Shown piece by piece: positions 24,275 through 34,100 of a DNA stretch of 64,000 bases. Source of the stretch: Cyanobium sp. NS01 (GTDB lineage Bacteria; Cyanobacteriota; Cyanobacteriia; PCC-6307; Cyanobiaceae). The position numbers and the translations under genes are program-made. Each line of letters begins with the position of its first letter. Within the stretch, counting starts at the first letter, position 1. The DNA is taken from positions 2,604,001 to 2,668,000 of the forward strand of contig NZ_CP047940.1 of NCBI RefSeq assembly GCF_014280235.1, in the 5' to 3' direction. The notes beneath the pieces were generated by a model. The model saw nothing but the letters and a program-made list of their open reading frames with translations, had not been told where the DNA came from and ran no database searches.

Positions 24275-26851
24275 ATGGCCTCAGCCCAGCTACTCGTCTC
24301 CCTGCACCATGGTTTCCGCAACAAGCCAGCGGCCGAACGCTTCGGGCTGATCAACGACAGCTCTCCCTGGATCCCGGCCGAGCTCGACGCCCTCGCCCTG
24401 ATCGACCACATCAGCGCCGGAAAGGCCTGGATTGCCTGCAAGCTCGCCGCGGCCAGTAGCAAGCGCGAGGAAGATCTCGCTGGTGACTGGAACCTGATCG
24501 TGCTCGACGTCGACGGCGACATGCCGCTCGAGCAGTTCTGGGCCAACCCGTTTGTGGCCAGGCACTGCCTGTTTTCGTACACCACCCCGTCCCACCAGAA
24601 GGTGACGGAGAAGAACCCTGAAGCCCTGGATCGCTTCCGCGCCATCTTCCACTGCGGCAGCACGCTGAGCGGGATCGAGCTGCACCGCCAGCTCTATGCG
24701 CTGCTGATCGAGCGCTCTGGCCTAGTACTGAAGGACAACTGCGGCGACAAACCCGAGCGGCTCTGGTACGGCTACGACCAAGCCGAGATCAGAACAGGCG
24801 ATGGCACCCCGCTCAGCTGGGACCTGATCGAGGACGCCAAGGACGCAGCCGCCAATGAAGAGGCAGCTGAGGCTCAGCGTGCCCATGAGCGCGCCCATGC
24901 CGGCCCCACCGACGACAAGGACATCGAGCGGGCGGCCTACCTGCTGCGCCACGTCCTCAAACCCAGCGGCCTGATCGGTGATGGCACCGATGGCTACGAG
25001 TCCTACTGGATCCGTGTGCTCAATGCCGCGGCCTCAGCCGGCGCTCTGCTGTTTGAGCCGTTCATGGAGTGGAGCTCCAAGGGCGGCCACCACAAGGACG
25101 AGGCCAGGCGACTGCAGCGCGGCAAGCGCTGGGACAGAGCCGGCCGCCGCAGCGGTGTCGCGGCGTTATTCGCCATGGCCAAGGAACAGCTGGGCCCCAA
25201 CTGGACCCAGGCCCTACCAGCGGAACTCCGTCCCAGCAGTGGTACTCAGCCACCGCAGATCATCTACTCCCACCGGCCGGCAACGGAAACAGATCCGCCG
25301 CGGCCCTTCGATGCAAGCAAGTTCCGCCCACCAGGACTGCGCATTCCAGACCCTGACGAGAACACTCACATTCCCGATGCTGTCACAGCCCAAGACCTGA
25401 AGGCCATTGCAGAGGATCGCCGCATCTTCTCTGCGCCGCGGCCGAAAGACGCTGAACCCAAGTCCGACAAGGACAAGCCAGAGAGCCAGGAGCTCAGCAT
25501 CGACGAGCAGCTCAACCGCCTTTACCACTTGCGTGCCCATGGCCTGATCCAGGACGGCGACGAACTCATCGCCGCGCCACAGGAGAAGATCGACAGCCTC
25601 GATCGCGCCATGCTCAGCGATCTGCTGGAGCACAAGGGCTACGTCAACTCCCCCGGTGAAGTCGAACGCGACCTGCTCTCCCTCTTCCGCCGGGAGCACG
25701 GCATGGTGCGCAACTCCCACCAGGACTGCGCCAGGAAAACCCTTGACGGCAAGGCCGGCCCCAAGGTGCGCTGGCTGGTGGACAACTTCATCATGGCCGG
25801 CCGTGAGCACATCATTCACGCCAAGGCCGGCGCCGGCAAGACCGTGCTCGCCTGCCACCTGGCCCGGGCGATCACCGGCGATCCGACCCTCACCAGCTTT
25901 CTGGACTCCGGCTTCCTCAATGGCGCCAGCCGCTGGAAACGCGACCGTGTCATCTTCATCGCCACCGACATGGGCGAGGGCGCTGAGGAGAACACCAACA
26001 CCTACCTCGATCGCCTGCACATGGCAGGCCTTCCCTTCCTCGAGCAGGTGGAGTGGTGGCTGCAGGATGCCGAGAGCGGCAAGCCACCCTGGACCCTCTC
26101 GCTGCATCACATCACCCGATTGATCCAGTACCTCGAGGGCATGCAGCACCAGGGAACCCCAGTGGCAGCGGTGATCATCGACTCGATGAAAGCCGTCTGC
26201 CCTGAGCACATGCAGGTGGGCAACCAGGCCTTCAAGGCCTACCTCGATCTCATCGCCGACATCTGCTCCCGTTTTGGCACCTCCCTGATCTGGATCCACC
26301 ACACCAGTGGCGATGGCTCCAGAGCCCAGGGCATCCAACGCATTTCAGAAGGAGCTGGTGCTGTATTCCGCCTCGAGAAACAGAAGGACTCTCGCCAGAT
26401 CCTGCTCTCCGTCGAGAAGATCCGCGGCGGCGCCAAGAGCCGTGACCTGCTGATTGACCCCTTCGCTGTCGACGGCCTCACCTTCTCCTACCCCCAGGAC
26501 GCTGATCAGGGTGACGCGCCTGACCCGGTGTTTCAGGAGGAAGACCGCCGCAAGACGGCCGTACTGGACGTGCTGCGAAGGGACTACAGCCGCTTTCGCC
26601 TTGACCATCCTGAGCTGCACGCCGACAAGCACTCATTGCACTACCTCGGCCTGAGCAAGACCCAGATCCAAGACGCCATTGATGGCGCGCCTTGCTCCGA
26701 AAAGCAACTACGCAACCTGCTTGCTGACCTTGCCGATGGCCCGTTGATCGAGAAAAAAGGCCACGGCAAGGCCACCACCTACCGCCTGCGCCTGGACGGG
26801 ATCGGACCACAGCTGAGCACCGGCGACATCTTCACTGACCTCGGCCCCTGA
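24275..26851 (+). CDS. Primase-helicase replication protein (AEP-like plus RepA/AAA_25 ATPase)
   Basis: 858 aa from the ATG at 24275. The N-terminal part has LIVLDVDGD (about 75-83), a following SYTTPSH and RFRAIF, the DxD, sxH and arginine pattern of archaeo-eukaryotic-type primases. A RecA-like ATPase follows: HAKAGAGKTVLACHLARA (Walker A near 520), VIFIATDMGEG, VAAVIIDSMKAVCPE (Walker B) and LIWIHHTSG. This is the RepA/AAA_25 hexameric helicase type. The C-terminal 80 residues look like a winged helix. Such fused proteins start replication of plasmids, phages and integrative elements, so the element may replicate after excision. The AT-rich, repeat-containing 26852-27489 follows directly. 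Confidence 0.8.
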   Translation: MASAQLLVSLHHGFRNKPAAERFGLINDSSPWIPAELDALALIDHISAGKAWIACKLAAASSKREEDLAGDWNLIVLDVDGDMPLEQFWANPFVARHCLFSYTTPSHQKVTEKNPEALDRFRAIFHCGSTLSGIELHRQLYALLIERSGLVLKDNCGDKPERLWYGYDQAEIRTGDGTPLSWDLIEDAKDAAANEEAAEAQRAHERAHAGPTDDKDIERAAYLLRHVLKPSGLIGDGTDGYESYWIRVLNAAASAGALLFEPFMEWSSKGGHHKDEARRLQRGKRWDRAGRRSGVAALFAMAKEQLGPNWTQALPAELRPSSGTQPPQIIYSHRPATETDPPRPFDASKFRPPGLRIPDPDENTHIPDAVTAQDLKAIAEDRRIFSAPRPKDAEPKSDKDKPESQELSIDEQLNRLYHLRAHGLIQDGDELIAAPQEKIDSLDRAMLSDLLEHKGYVNSPGEVERDLLSLFRREHGMVRNSHQDCARKTLDGKAGPKVRWLVDNFIMAGREHIIHAKAGAGKTVLACHLARAITGDPTLTSFLDSGFLNGASRWKRDRVIFIATDMGEGAEENTNTYLDRLHMAGLPFLEQVEWWLQDAESGKPPWTLSLHHITRLIQYLEGMQHQGTPVAAVIIDSMKAVCPEHMQVGNQAFKAYLDLIADICSRFGTSLIWIHHTSGDGSRAQGIQRISEGAGAVFRLEKQKDSRQILLSVEKIRGGAKSRDLLIDPFAVDGLTFSYPQDADQGDAPDPVFQEEDRRKTAVLDVLRRDYSRFRLDHPELHADKHSLHYLGLSKTQIQDAIDGAPCSEKQLRNLLADLADGPLIEKKGHGKATTYRLRLDGIGPQLSTGDIFTDLGP

Positions 26852-27489
26852 GCAGCAAGGTTGAATCCCGCAGCAGACCCGGCAGTCGTACACGGCTACG
26901 GGCTGTTTGTTTATGGGATTTTAGCTCTCAGAAATAAATACAATTTCCCCCCTCCCATTTTTCTCTAAGACCATCGGGCAGACCTTGCACCCAGGTTGGC
27001 ATACCCAACTCCATTCCCGCAAGCCCTGGCCCTGTGCGGGTTTGCTCCAGATTTCGGCCCGCCGATCGCCGTCGATGATCGTCTCATCCTGCGACAGCCC
27101 CTGAGAATCCCTGTCCCAGCGGCAGCTCTCAGGGGATCGCGCCCACAACAGACCTCGATTGCCACTGGGCACGCACCCCGCAAATCCATTGCGCGCCTTG
27201 TGGTTTTGGCGAATCGCGCCCTTGTGCCCCCTTTTCGCCGGCGCTTTACTCCGGCTCCCCTGCAATGGGACTCAGCGAATCGCGCCCAAATCCGCCTGAT
27301 CATTTATTCCTTACGCGCGAGGCCCCGGCGCGCCTGTTGAGACAACCCTTGTTGCAGCAGTCGCGTTCAAGGGTTGGCATCAACCCGCCCTAGGAACATC
27401 CTCAAGCCCCAACACAAGTGAACGCCCCGGAAGGAAGCATCCGGAACCACAAGGTTGGACGCTGCCAGCGACTGCCTGGATTGAGGCCT
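26852..27489. other. Candidate replication origin of the element
   Basis: 638 bp without a supported gene. It begins with an AT-rich stretch (about 26905-26965), rare in this GC-rich DNA. ATCGCGCCC then occurs three times in the same orientation, at 27136, 27213 and 27279, as possible iterons. Location directly after the primase-helicase gene fits an origin. Short frames on both strands here do not look protein-coding. Origin function is inference. Confidence 0.4.
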
Positions 27490-28362
27490 TCAGCCGAAAG
27501 CCAGAGCCGGAGCCCATCCGTGCGGAGCCCGGCGATCCTGCACGTTCGCCGCCGTGAATCGCGGCTGGGGCGGAACGGCCCGGTAATCGAGCCTGCGGTA
27601 CACCTCGCTGGTGAAATCAAGCGGAGTGAACACATCCAGCAGCCGCAGGGCCAGCCCCAGGCAAGCCGGGGTGTGGCGCCAGACCTGTGCTTCGCTGAGC
27701 CGCAGGACGGGGATGCCGAGCCGGGCAGCGTCGGCGTCCTTCGCGTCGTCCTTGCGCTTCTGGGCCGGGGAGGCATGGAAGCTCTGCTGGTTGCGGATGT
27801 CGCAGGGCTCATCGATCTCGATGGCCAGGATCTGGCTGGCACTGCCGGCCACCACCACGATGTCGAAGCCGGAGGCATAGGCCGGATCACTGCCCCGCCG
27901 CACCCAGTCGGCATGGGCTTTGGTGCCATGGAACATCACCTCGCGGTAGACGCGGCTCTGGGGCCCGAGCAGCTGGGCCAGGGTTTCGGCGAGGGCCTGG
28001 CTGAAGTTGGGCACGGTGCGGCCCTGGGCCGTGTGCTGGTTCTCCGGGGTGAACAGCCGCTGGCTCGAGGCCGCGAATGTGCGGGCCGGATCCCAGCCGT
28101 TGGCGACGTTGAGCGCCTCGGCGATCTGGCCACCCGTGGCGCCCGTCAGAGCGCTGAGGTCGAAATGGACCAGCTCGGCCTGCTCAAACAGTTCCCCCAG
28201 GCCTCCCAGCAGGGCACTGGTGGCGAAGGCCCCGAGAAACTGAACACCGAGATCGGGCTGCCGGTTCACGGCGTTGGCGATCAGCGGGTTCTCCATCACC
28301 CAGTCGATCGAGCCGTGGTTCCCCTGGGGAGGGGTGATGAGGGGATAGGTGGAACGGGACAT
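27490..28362 (-). CDS. Putative nuclease with DUF559-like (PD-(D/E)xK) domain
   Basis: 290 aa from the ATG at 28362 (MSRSTYPLITPPQGNHG), preceded by GAGG. The C-terminal half has GFDIVVVAGSASQILAIEID, then QKRKDDAKDADAARLGIPVLRLSEAQVW. The acidic residue, the E(I)D after a beta strand and the K-x2-D-D then GIPVLR pattern match the PD-(D/E)xK-related DUF559/Vsr-like nuclease layout. The N-terminal half (EALNVANGWDPARTF, SQALAETLAQLLG) is helical and unrecognised. It ends the minus-strand cassette that starts near 31.1 kb. Confidence 0.6.
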   Translation of the reverse strand: MSRSTYPLITPPQGNHGSIDWVMENPLIANAVNRQPDLGVQFLGAFATSALLGGLGELFEQAELVHFDLSALTGATGGQIAEALNVANGWDPARTFAASSQRLFTPENQHTAQGRTVPNFSQALAETLAQLLGPQSRVYREVMFHGTKAHADWVRRGSDPAYASGFDIVVVAGSASQILAIEIDEPCDIRNQQSFHASPAQKRKDDAKDADAARLGIPVLRLSEAQVWRHTPACLGLALRLLDVFTPLDFTSEVYRRLDYRAVPPQPRFTAANVQDRRAPHGWAPALAFG

Positions 28363-28372
28363 GGCGAAGACC

Positions 28373-28783
28373 TCAGCCGTAAAGGGAATCGAGTTCGTTG
28401 CGGCCGCTGGCGTTCTGCTGAACAGCTGCCTTGCTCTGCTGCAGGAGGCGTCGATCAGCGGCCTGGCCGTCCTGGTGGCGGTTGATGTCACCGCCGATGA
28501 CATGGCCGCCAGCGACGGCGGCAGCGTCGGCGGCCACCGCAAGGGCGCCGGCGCCCGGGATCACTGCCGAGAGGGCCACACCAGCGGTCTTGGCGAAGGT
28601 GCCTTCTGGATGGCGCTCGAACTCATCGACATAGGCAGCGAAGCCCGTGGAAGCGGCCCCGAAAGGGGTCCAGAGAACCTTGCTGATGGCCTCAAAGGCA
28701 TCGCTGGATTCGTTGATCCACTCGCCGTGGTCCCGCAGCCAGTTCTGCCAGATGGAGCCGGATGCTTCTCCAAAGATGGTCAT
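28373..28783 (-). CDS. Hypothetical protein, 136 aa
   Basis: The ATG at 28783 gives MTIFGEASGSIWQNWLRDHG; an upstream in-frame start at 28885 adds residues that do not look coding. The middle holds a small-residue-rich helix (TAGVALSAVIPGAGALAVAADAAAVAGG) that could enter a membrane. The C-terminus is polar (QQSKAAVQQNASGRNELD). It ends 10 bp before the DUF559-like gene. No family was recognised. Its position between an exported glycine-zipper protein and a nuclease suggests a partner or immunity role, but nothing in the sequence proves it. Confidence 0.55.
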   Translation of the reverse strand: MTIFGEASGSIWQNWLRDHGEWINESSDAFEAISKVLWTPFGAASTGFAAYVDEFERHPEGTFAKTAGVALSAVIPGAGALAVAADAAAVAGGHVIGGDINRHQDGQAADRRLLQQSKAAVQQNASGRNELDSLYG

Positions 28784-28891
28784 GGTTCCTGTGAATGGGG
28801 GAGGGCAGGCCACCACGAGGGTTGCCTGCAGGGTCCTCTCGTTCCAACCTCTGCCGGGTGATTCCCGCACTACGGCAGAGGCCATCAGCCC

Positions 28892-29650
28892 TCAGGGCTG
28901 CGGAAACATCCGGTCGCGCAATTGATCGGCGAGCACAGGGTTGGCCTCAGCCCAGTTCTCGAGCCCCCTCGCTCGCAGATAGGCCTCCCATTCCGCCTCG
29001 GCACCAGCCCGGGCAGCGCCAGGAGAAATAGGCGGTGCAGAGGGCTCCAGGGAATCCGGCAGGGGCTTCTTTGCCGGGGCGGCGGTGGGGGCAAGGGCCC
29101 CTCCCGTGGGGAGACGATCCGGCAAGCCGGTATTGGCCGACGGATCGTCCAAGGCCTGACGCAGGGCCTCGAGCGAGCGGGTCTGACCCATGGCCAGGCC
29201 AGTGAACATCGGCAACTCCAGCTTCAGCTGATTGGCTGGCTTGGGGTTCACGAAGCGGAAGCTCACGGTGACTTTCTGGCCCGCCTCGTCGTACCCCACC
29301 ACGTTGAAAAACAGATCGGCGGTCTTGCCGGCCTTGGAGCCGGCGATGCCGCCGCCGATCAGACCACCAAGCAAGCCGATCGGCCCAAGCAACAGCGCTC
29401 CACCGAGCGCCCCGGCGGTAGCGCCGCCGAGGGCGCCGGCCGTGCCGCTGCCCACGTTGTAATCCTCCTGGCCACCGGTGAACCACTGGGCGATGCGGTT
29501 GATGGGCAGGAAGCCGGCAGGACTGCTCAGACCCTTGGCATCAAGGCTGATCGTGCAGGGCGTGGCGCCACAGAGAGCGTCGTAGCTGGATGACAGGGCC
29601 GGCACCTGCCAGACCATCAGGGCCGCCAGCGCCAAAGGGGTGGTGCGCAT
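28892..29650 (-). CDS. Exported glycine-zipper protein
   Basis: 252 aa from the ATG at 29650. MRTTPLALAALMVWQVPALSSS is a signal peptide. Residues of about 65-105 form long glycine-zipper helices (GTAGALGGATAGALGGALLL, GPIGLLGGLIGGGIAGSKAG), as in outer-membrane or pore-associated proteins. A beta-rich segment (LFFNVVGYDEAGQKVTVSFRF) and a proline-rich linker follow. No family was recognised. Exported glycine-zipper proteins can oligomerise in membranes, so a pore or anchoring role is possible. Confidence 0.6.
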   Translation of the reverse strand: MRTTPLALAALMVWQVPALSSSYDALCGATPCTISLDAKGLSSPAGFLPINRIAQWFTGGQEDYNVGSGTAGALGGATAGALGGALLLGPIGLLGGLIGGGIAGSKAGKTADLFFNVVGYDEAGQKVTVSFRFVNPKPANQLKLELPMFTGLAMGQTRSLEALRQALDDPSANTGLPDRLPTGGALAPTAAPAKKPLPDSLEPSAPPISPGAARAGAEAEWEAYLRARGLENWAEANPVLADQLRDRMFPQP

Positions 29651-29661
29651 GGTGAGGCCCA

Positions 29662-30652
29662 TCAGGCGAGACGCCGAGCGGCCTTGCCACCGGCCTGCTG
29701 ATTGGCCTGGCCGTAGGCCGCGGCGATCGAGAGTCCCGCCAGCCCCAGCCAGCCGATCGGGCCTGCGCACACGAGGGCGGTGGCCAAGGCCCCCTTGCCC
29801 ACCACCTCCAGACTCTTCTTGCCGTATTCAGCCTCCGTGAGCTGATCCTTCTGGGTGAGCAGCATCACAGCATCGGGGGCCACCAGGCCAATGCCAGCGG
29901 TGAGCGGGTTGGCACCGAGCACCGCCTGGGTCACAGCCACAGCGGTACCGCGCATGGCACCGTTCATGGCACCTTTGCCGGCGTCCTGCAGCACCAGCGC
30001 CTCGGCCTGCTCAGCCAGGTCGTGCCGGCCGGCATCGCGGAAGCCCTGCGCCTGGGCGATGCGATGGGCCACGGCGATACCGCCGCCCATCACGCCACCG
30101 AGAGCACCGACTTCGATCGTGTCCCCAGCCACCTCGGCCAGATCACCGGTGACACCGGGGGTGGCCTGCTCGGCCACTTCCAGGGTGTAGGCCTCAGCTT
30201 CGATGATCTCGGCCTCGCTCATGACGCGATCGCCGATGCGGGAATTGAGTGATTCGGGGCCGTAGACGATGTTGCTGGCATCGGCACTGCCGCCCTGGGC
30301 ATGGGGCTCGATGTGCATCGCATCGATGCTGGGGTCCGCGACGACGGCCTCGATGCCCTCGATCGAGCCCTGGGCTTCTGCAGGCACCCGCTGCTCAAAC
30401 AGCTCCTGGGCTTCTGCCAGGCTGCGGCGGGCTCCATCCGCGCATGCCGTCGCTGCGGAGCTGCTCCACCAGGTGGCTGGGCAGATCCTGGAAGGGAATG
30501 TGGCGGTAGGCCTCGATGCCGGTGATGGCGTTGGCGAGGCCGGCGGCGGGCATCGTCACCGAGGCCGGCACCGCCTCGAAACAATCTCGAGCGGCCCTGT
30601 AGATCCCCACGATTTCAATGGGCTTCTTCGTGGTGGTCTTGGGAATGGTCAT
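29662..30652 (-). pseudogene. HNH-like membrane-associated protein, frameshifted near 30440
   Basis: The ATG at 30652 begins MTIPKTTTKKPIEIVGIYRA and runs to a stop at 30395. A one-base shift near 30440 joins it to the frame read as DGARRSLAEAQELFEQRVPA and on to the stop at 29662, giving about 330 residues. The joined protein has an HNH-like stretch IDAMHIEPHAQGG, SADASNIVYGPESLN (HxxP, GG, N, N), then glycine-rich helices (GALGGVMGGGIAVAHR, AMNGAMRGTAVAV) and a hydrophobic C-terminus. The break is in GCGCGG, so a sequencing or assembly error is as likely as a real mutation. Family membership is tentative. Confidence 0.6.
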
Positions 30653-30814
30653 GGCCTGGTTCTCCGCACCCGATGGGGCCGGGCTGAATGGATACGTCCA
30701 CCCCTCGTTCCGCCAGCAACGAGCTGATTCCAAGGCCCGGCCAGAAGCGACAGCCCACGAAAAAGCCGCCCGTGGGGCGGCAGGAGAGGAGCCAACGGAG
30801 CGACCTGTCTTCCT

Positions 30815-31081
30815 TCAGCGGCAGTTCACGAAGCTGGAGCTGCCGATCCGCTGGGACGTGCAGCTGGTGCGGCCGTAGTTGTCGCTGTAGTTCGAGAACC
30901 CGAAGTTGCCGATCTGCTGGCGTTGATAGGTGCCCCGGTAGCCACCGGGACCTGTGACCTGGCCGTAGCCGTTGCCGCCGTACTGCTGGTAGGTGGAGTT
31001 CCACATCTGAGCCTGGGCGGGGGTGGGGGCCACCAGGCCCAAAGGGGCGACAAGCAGCAGGGAGGCGAGAAGGGTGCGCAT
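30815..31081 (-). CDS. Small secreted protein, 88 aa
   Basis: The ATG at 31081 gives a classic signal peptide, MRTLLASLLLVAPLGLVAPT then PAQAQ with an AxA cleavage site. The mature part is about 63 residues, rich in Gly, Tyr, Asn and Gln (NSTYQQYGGNGYGQ, YRGTYQRQQIGNFGFSNYSD), with two cysteines near the end. Similar short Gly/Tyr-rich exported proteins are common in picocyanobacteria, but the function is unknown. It is the first gene of the minus-strand cassette 27.5-31.1 kb. Confidence 0.6.
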   Translation of the reverse strand: MRTLLASLLLVAPLGLVAPTPAQAQMWNSTYQQYGGNGYGQVTGPGGYRGTYQRQQIGNFGFSNYSDNYGRTSCTSQRIGSSSFVNCR

Positions 31082-31160
31082 GATCGAGGGGCGGTGCAGG
31101 GCTGTGTCCCTGCGATGCCCTCCCCTCGTTCCGGTGGATCGGGGCTGATTCCTGGGGCCT

Positions 31161-34100
31161 TCAGAGGCCCTGGATCGGTCGCCAGTCACCCACCAGTTGC
31201 CAGGCCGCCCAGTAATAGGGCCTGGTCCAGTCTTCTCCAGAGGGAGATCGCACTGCGCCGTTCCGAAACTCAGCCTGAACAGCAGCCAGCGCCTCACTGC
31301 GGCCCTCACCGTTCTTGAGCTTGCCGTAGAAACGGCCCATGAACTCGGCTGTGGCCGCATCGTCCACCTTCCACAGCGACAGCAGGGTGGAGCGGGCACC
31401 GGCCACGGTGAGAGCCCGCTGCAGGCCATAGAGGCCTTCACCAGTGCGCAGCTCACCCTCACCTGTAGAGCAGGCCGAGAGCACCACGAGTTCTGTGCCA
31501 TCCAGTTGCAGGGCGGTGGCTTCCAGGGCCGTGAGCAGCCCGTCGTCCTGAGCATCAGGGCCAGGGTTGTTGGCTCCTGCCAGCACGATGCCGCTGCGCA
31601 GCAGGGGATCTTCTCCTTGAGAAGCCTTGGCCACTGGGCCCGAAGCAAGACTTGCTCTCACGGGATCTTGTGACGGGATGTCTTGATCAGCCACAAAGAA
31701 GCCATGGGAGGCGATGTGCAGCACCCGTGGGCCGATGCTGCGCTCGAGCACGGACACCGTGGCGGCATCGTCAGTCACGGCGCGGGTACCCAGCAGGGAG
31801 GCGATCTGATCGCCTTCTGTGGCCGTAGCCGGCAGCGATGCCCATGTCTTGCTGGCTAGATCGCCTGAGCGTTGTTGGGGCTGGGCTGAGGCCAGCACCG
31901 GTGCCTCGGCTCGGCTGCCCCGGCTGTAGTTGGGATTGGCAATCACCAACGACTGCTTGCCAGCAGGGCCAGGCTGCTGGAAGCGAACCAGATCCCGGCC
32001 AGTGGTGATCAGCCGGAGCTGCACGCTGCTGCCGAGAGCCTGGCCATCATTGACTGGAGAAGGAAGCGCCGCAAAAGGCACCCGGTGCAACTGGGCATCG
32101 GGTGAGAGGAACCACTGGCGGCTGCCGGCGAGAAGTGGTTTGAGTGGATCAAGAACCAGCCTCGAGACATCTCCCAACAGCTGCGGAGCATCCGATTGGT
32201 CCTGGTAAGAAACCGAGAGAGCCTTGGCAATGGCCTGATCAATCGGGACAGCTTCTCCCAACTGTACGGACTGGACCGAACCATCAGGCTTGAGCACCAG
32301 AGCCAGATAGCGCGGTGCACCCCATTGCGCCTGGGGCTTGGGATTGCTCAGCCACGGCCGGTAGCGTTGGAACTCAATCAGCACCCCGTCGGCTGGTAAG
32401 GCAGCAGCCACCTGGCTTGATGAAAGCTCAGGGATTTCAAGAGAAGGGAGCTCTCGATAGAGCTTTTTCTCCAAATCATCTCTTTGCTGACGGAGCACCT
32501 CTCGCTGCTGGGGGCTGAGCTGGATGCCGCTGAGCCTGCGATTCAGAGCTGTGAGCCGGGCGGCCAAGCTCTGCTGTGGACCAGAGGATCTGGAAAGCAA
32601 AGCTTGGCGCTGCTGGATGTCTAGGAGTAGGCCGTGGCGATTCAATCTAGTTGAGAGTGCTAAGTTTACTCCGGATGGAGCCTTATCGGCCACGCCAAAA
32701 GGGATCTCCCAGGCAAATCCCTGGGAAAGGACCATTACCTGTCTCTGACCTTGAGATTGTGCTGGAACCTCCCGGATTAACCAGTCTCTTTGAGACTTGA
32801 GTCCATGATTCATTGAATCCATAGCCGCAGCTAAATCACCCTTGTCGACGTAGAGCGCCGCCAGGTTATTCAGACTAACAGCGACAACTGGGTGTTCCGG
32901 GCCCAGGCTCTTCTCCAAGATTGCCAGCGTTCTCTCATACAGCGGCACTGCCTTGCTGTACTGTCCCTGATTTTGGTAGAGCGCCGCCAGGTTATTCAGA
33001 CTAACAGCGACATCTGGGTGTTCCGGGCCTAGGCTCTTCTCCCGAATCGACAGGGCTCTCTGAAATAGAGCCATTGAACTGCTGTACTGATCCTGGTTAC
33101 TGTATAAAGAAGCCAGGGTATTCAGACTGGTGGCGACATCTGGGTGCTCCGGGCCAAGGATCTTCTCGCTGATCGACAGGGCTCTCTCAAGCAGCGGTCT
33201 CGCCTTGCTGTAATCACCTTGGTCGTTGTACAGGACAGCCAGGTTATTTACGATGGTGGCGGTATCTGGGTGCTCCAGGCCAAGGATCTTCTCGCTGATC
33301 GACAGGGCTCTCTCAAGCAGCGGCTCTGCCTTGCCGTACTGACCCTGGGCCCTGAAGAGCGACGCTAGGCCATTCAGGCTATTGGCGGTATCTGGATGAT
33401 CAGGACCCAAGCTCTTCTCCCTGATCGACAGGGCTCTCTCATACAGCGGTCTCGCCTTGCTGTACTCACCCTGATTGTTGTAGAGCCCAGCCAGGTTATT
33501 CAGACTAGTGGCGACATCTGGGTGCTCCGAACCCAGGCTCTTCTCCCAGATTGCCAGCGCTCGCTCATACAGCGTCTCTGCCTTGCTGTACTCACCCTGG
33601 TTGCTGTAGAGCAGGGCCAGGTTATTCAGTTTGGTGGCGGTATCTGGGTGCTCCCGCCCCAGGATCTTCTCGCTGATCGCTAGGGCTCTCTCATACAGCG
33701 GTCTCGCCTTGCTGTACTCACCCTGATTGTTGTAGAGCCCAGCCAGGTTATTCAGACTAGTGGCGACATCTGGGTGCTCCGAACCCAGGCTCTTCTCCCA
33801 GATTGCCAGCGCTCGCTCATACAGCGTCTCTGCCTTGCTGTACTCACCCTGGTTGCTGTAGAGCAGGGCCAGGTTATTCAGGCCTAGGGCAGTATCTGGG
33901 TGCTCCGGGCCCAGGCTCTTCTCCTTAATCGACAAAGCCCTTACATACAGCGGTTCTGCCTTGCTGTAATAGCCCTGATCCTCGTAGAGCCCAGCCAGGT
34001 TATTCAGGCCTATGGCGGTTGTTGGGTGCTCCGGGCCCAGGCGCTTTTCCCAGATTGCCAGCGCTCGCTCATACAGCGGTTCTGCCTTGCTGTACTCAGC

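Noticed and set aside
26921-27340. Overlapping 112-114 codon frames on both strands
   Set aside because: Sequence composition is not protein-like, and the interval holds short repeats and an AT-rich stretch better explained as an origin or regulatory region.
33000-34100. Regularly spaced near-identical repeats resembling a CRISPR array
   Set aside because: The 126-bp period encodes 42-residue TPRs in one continuous frame of the CHAT protein; there are no spacers and no cas genes.
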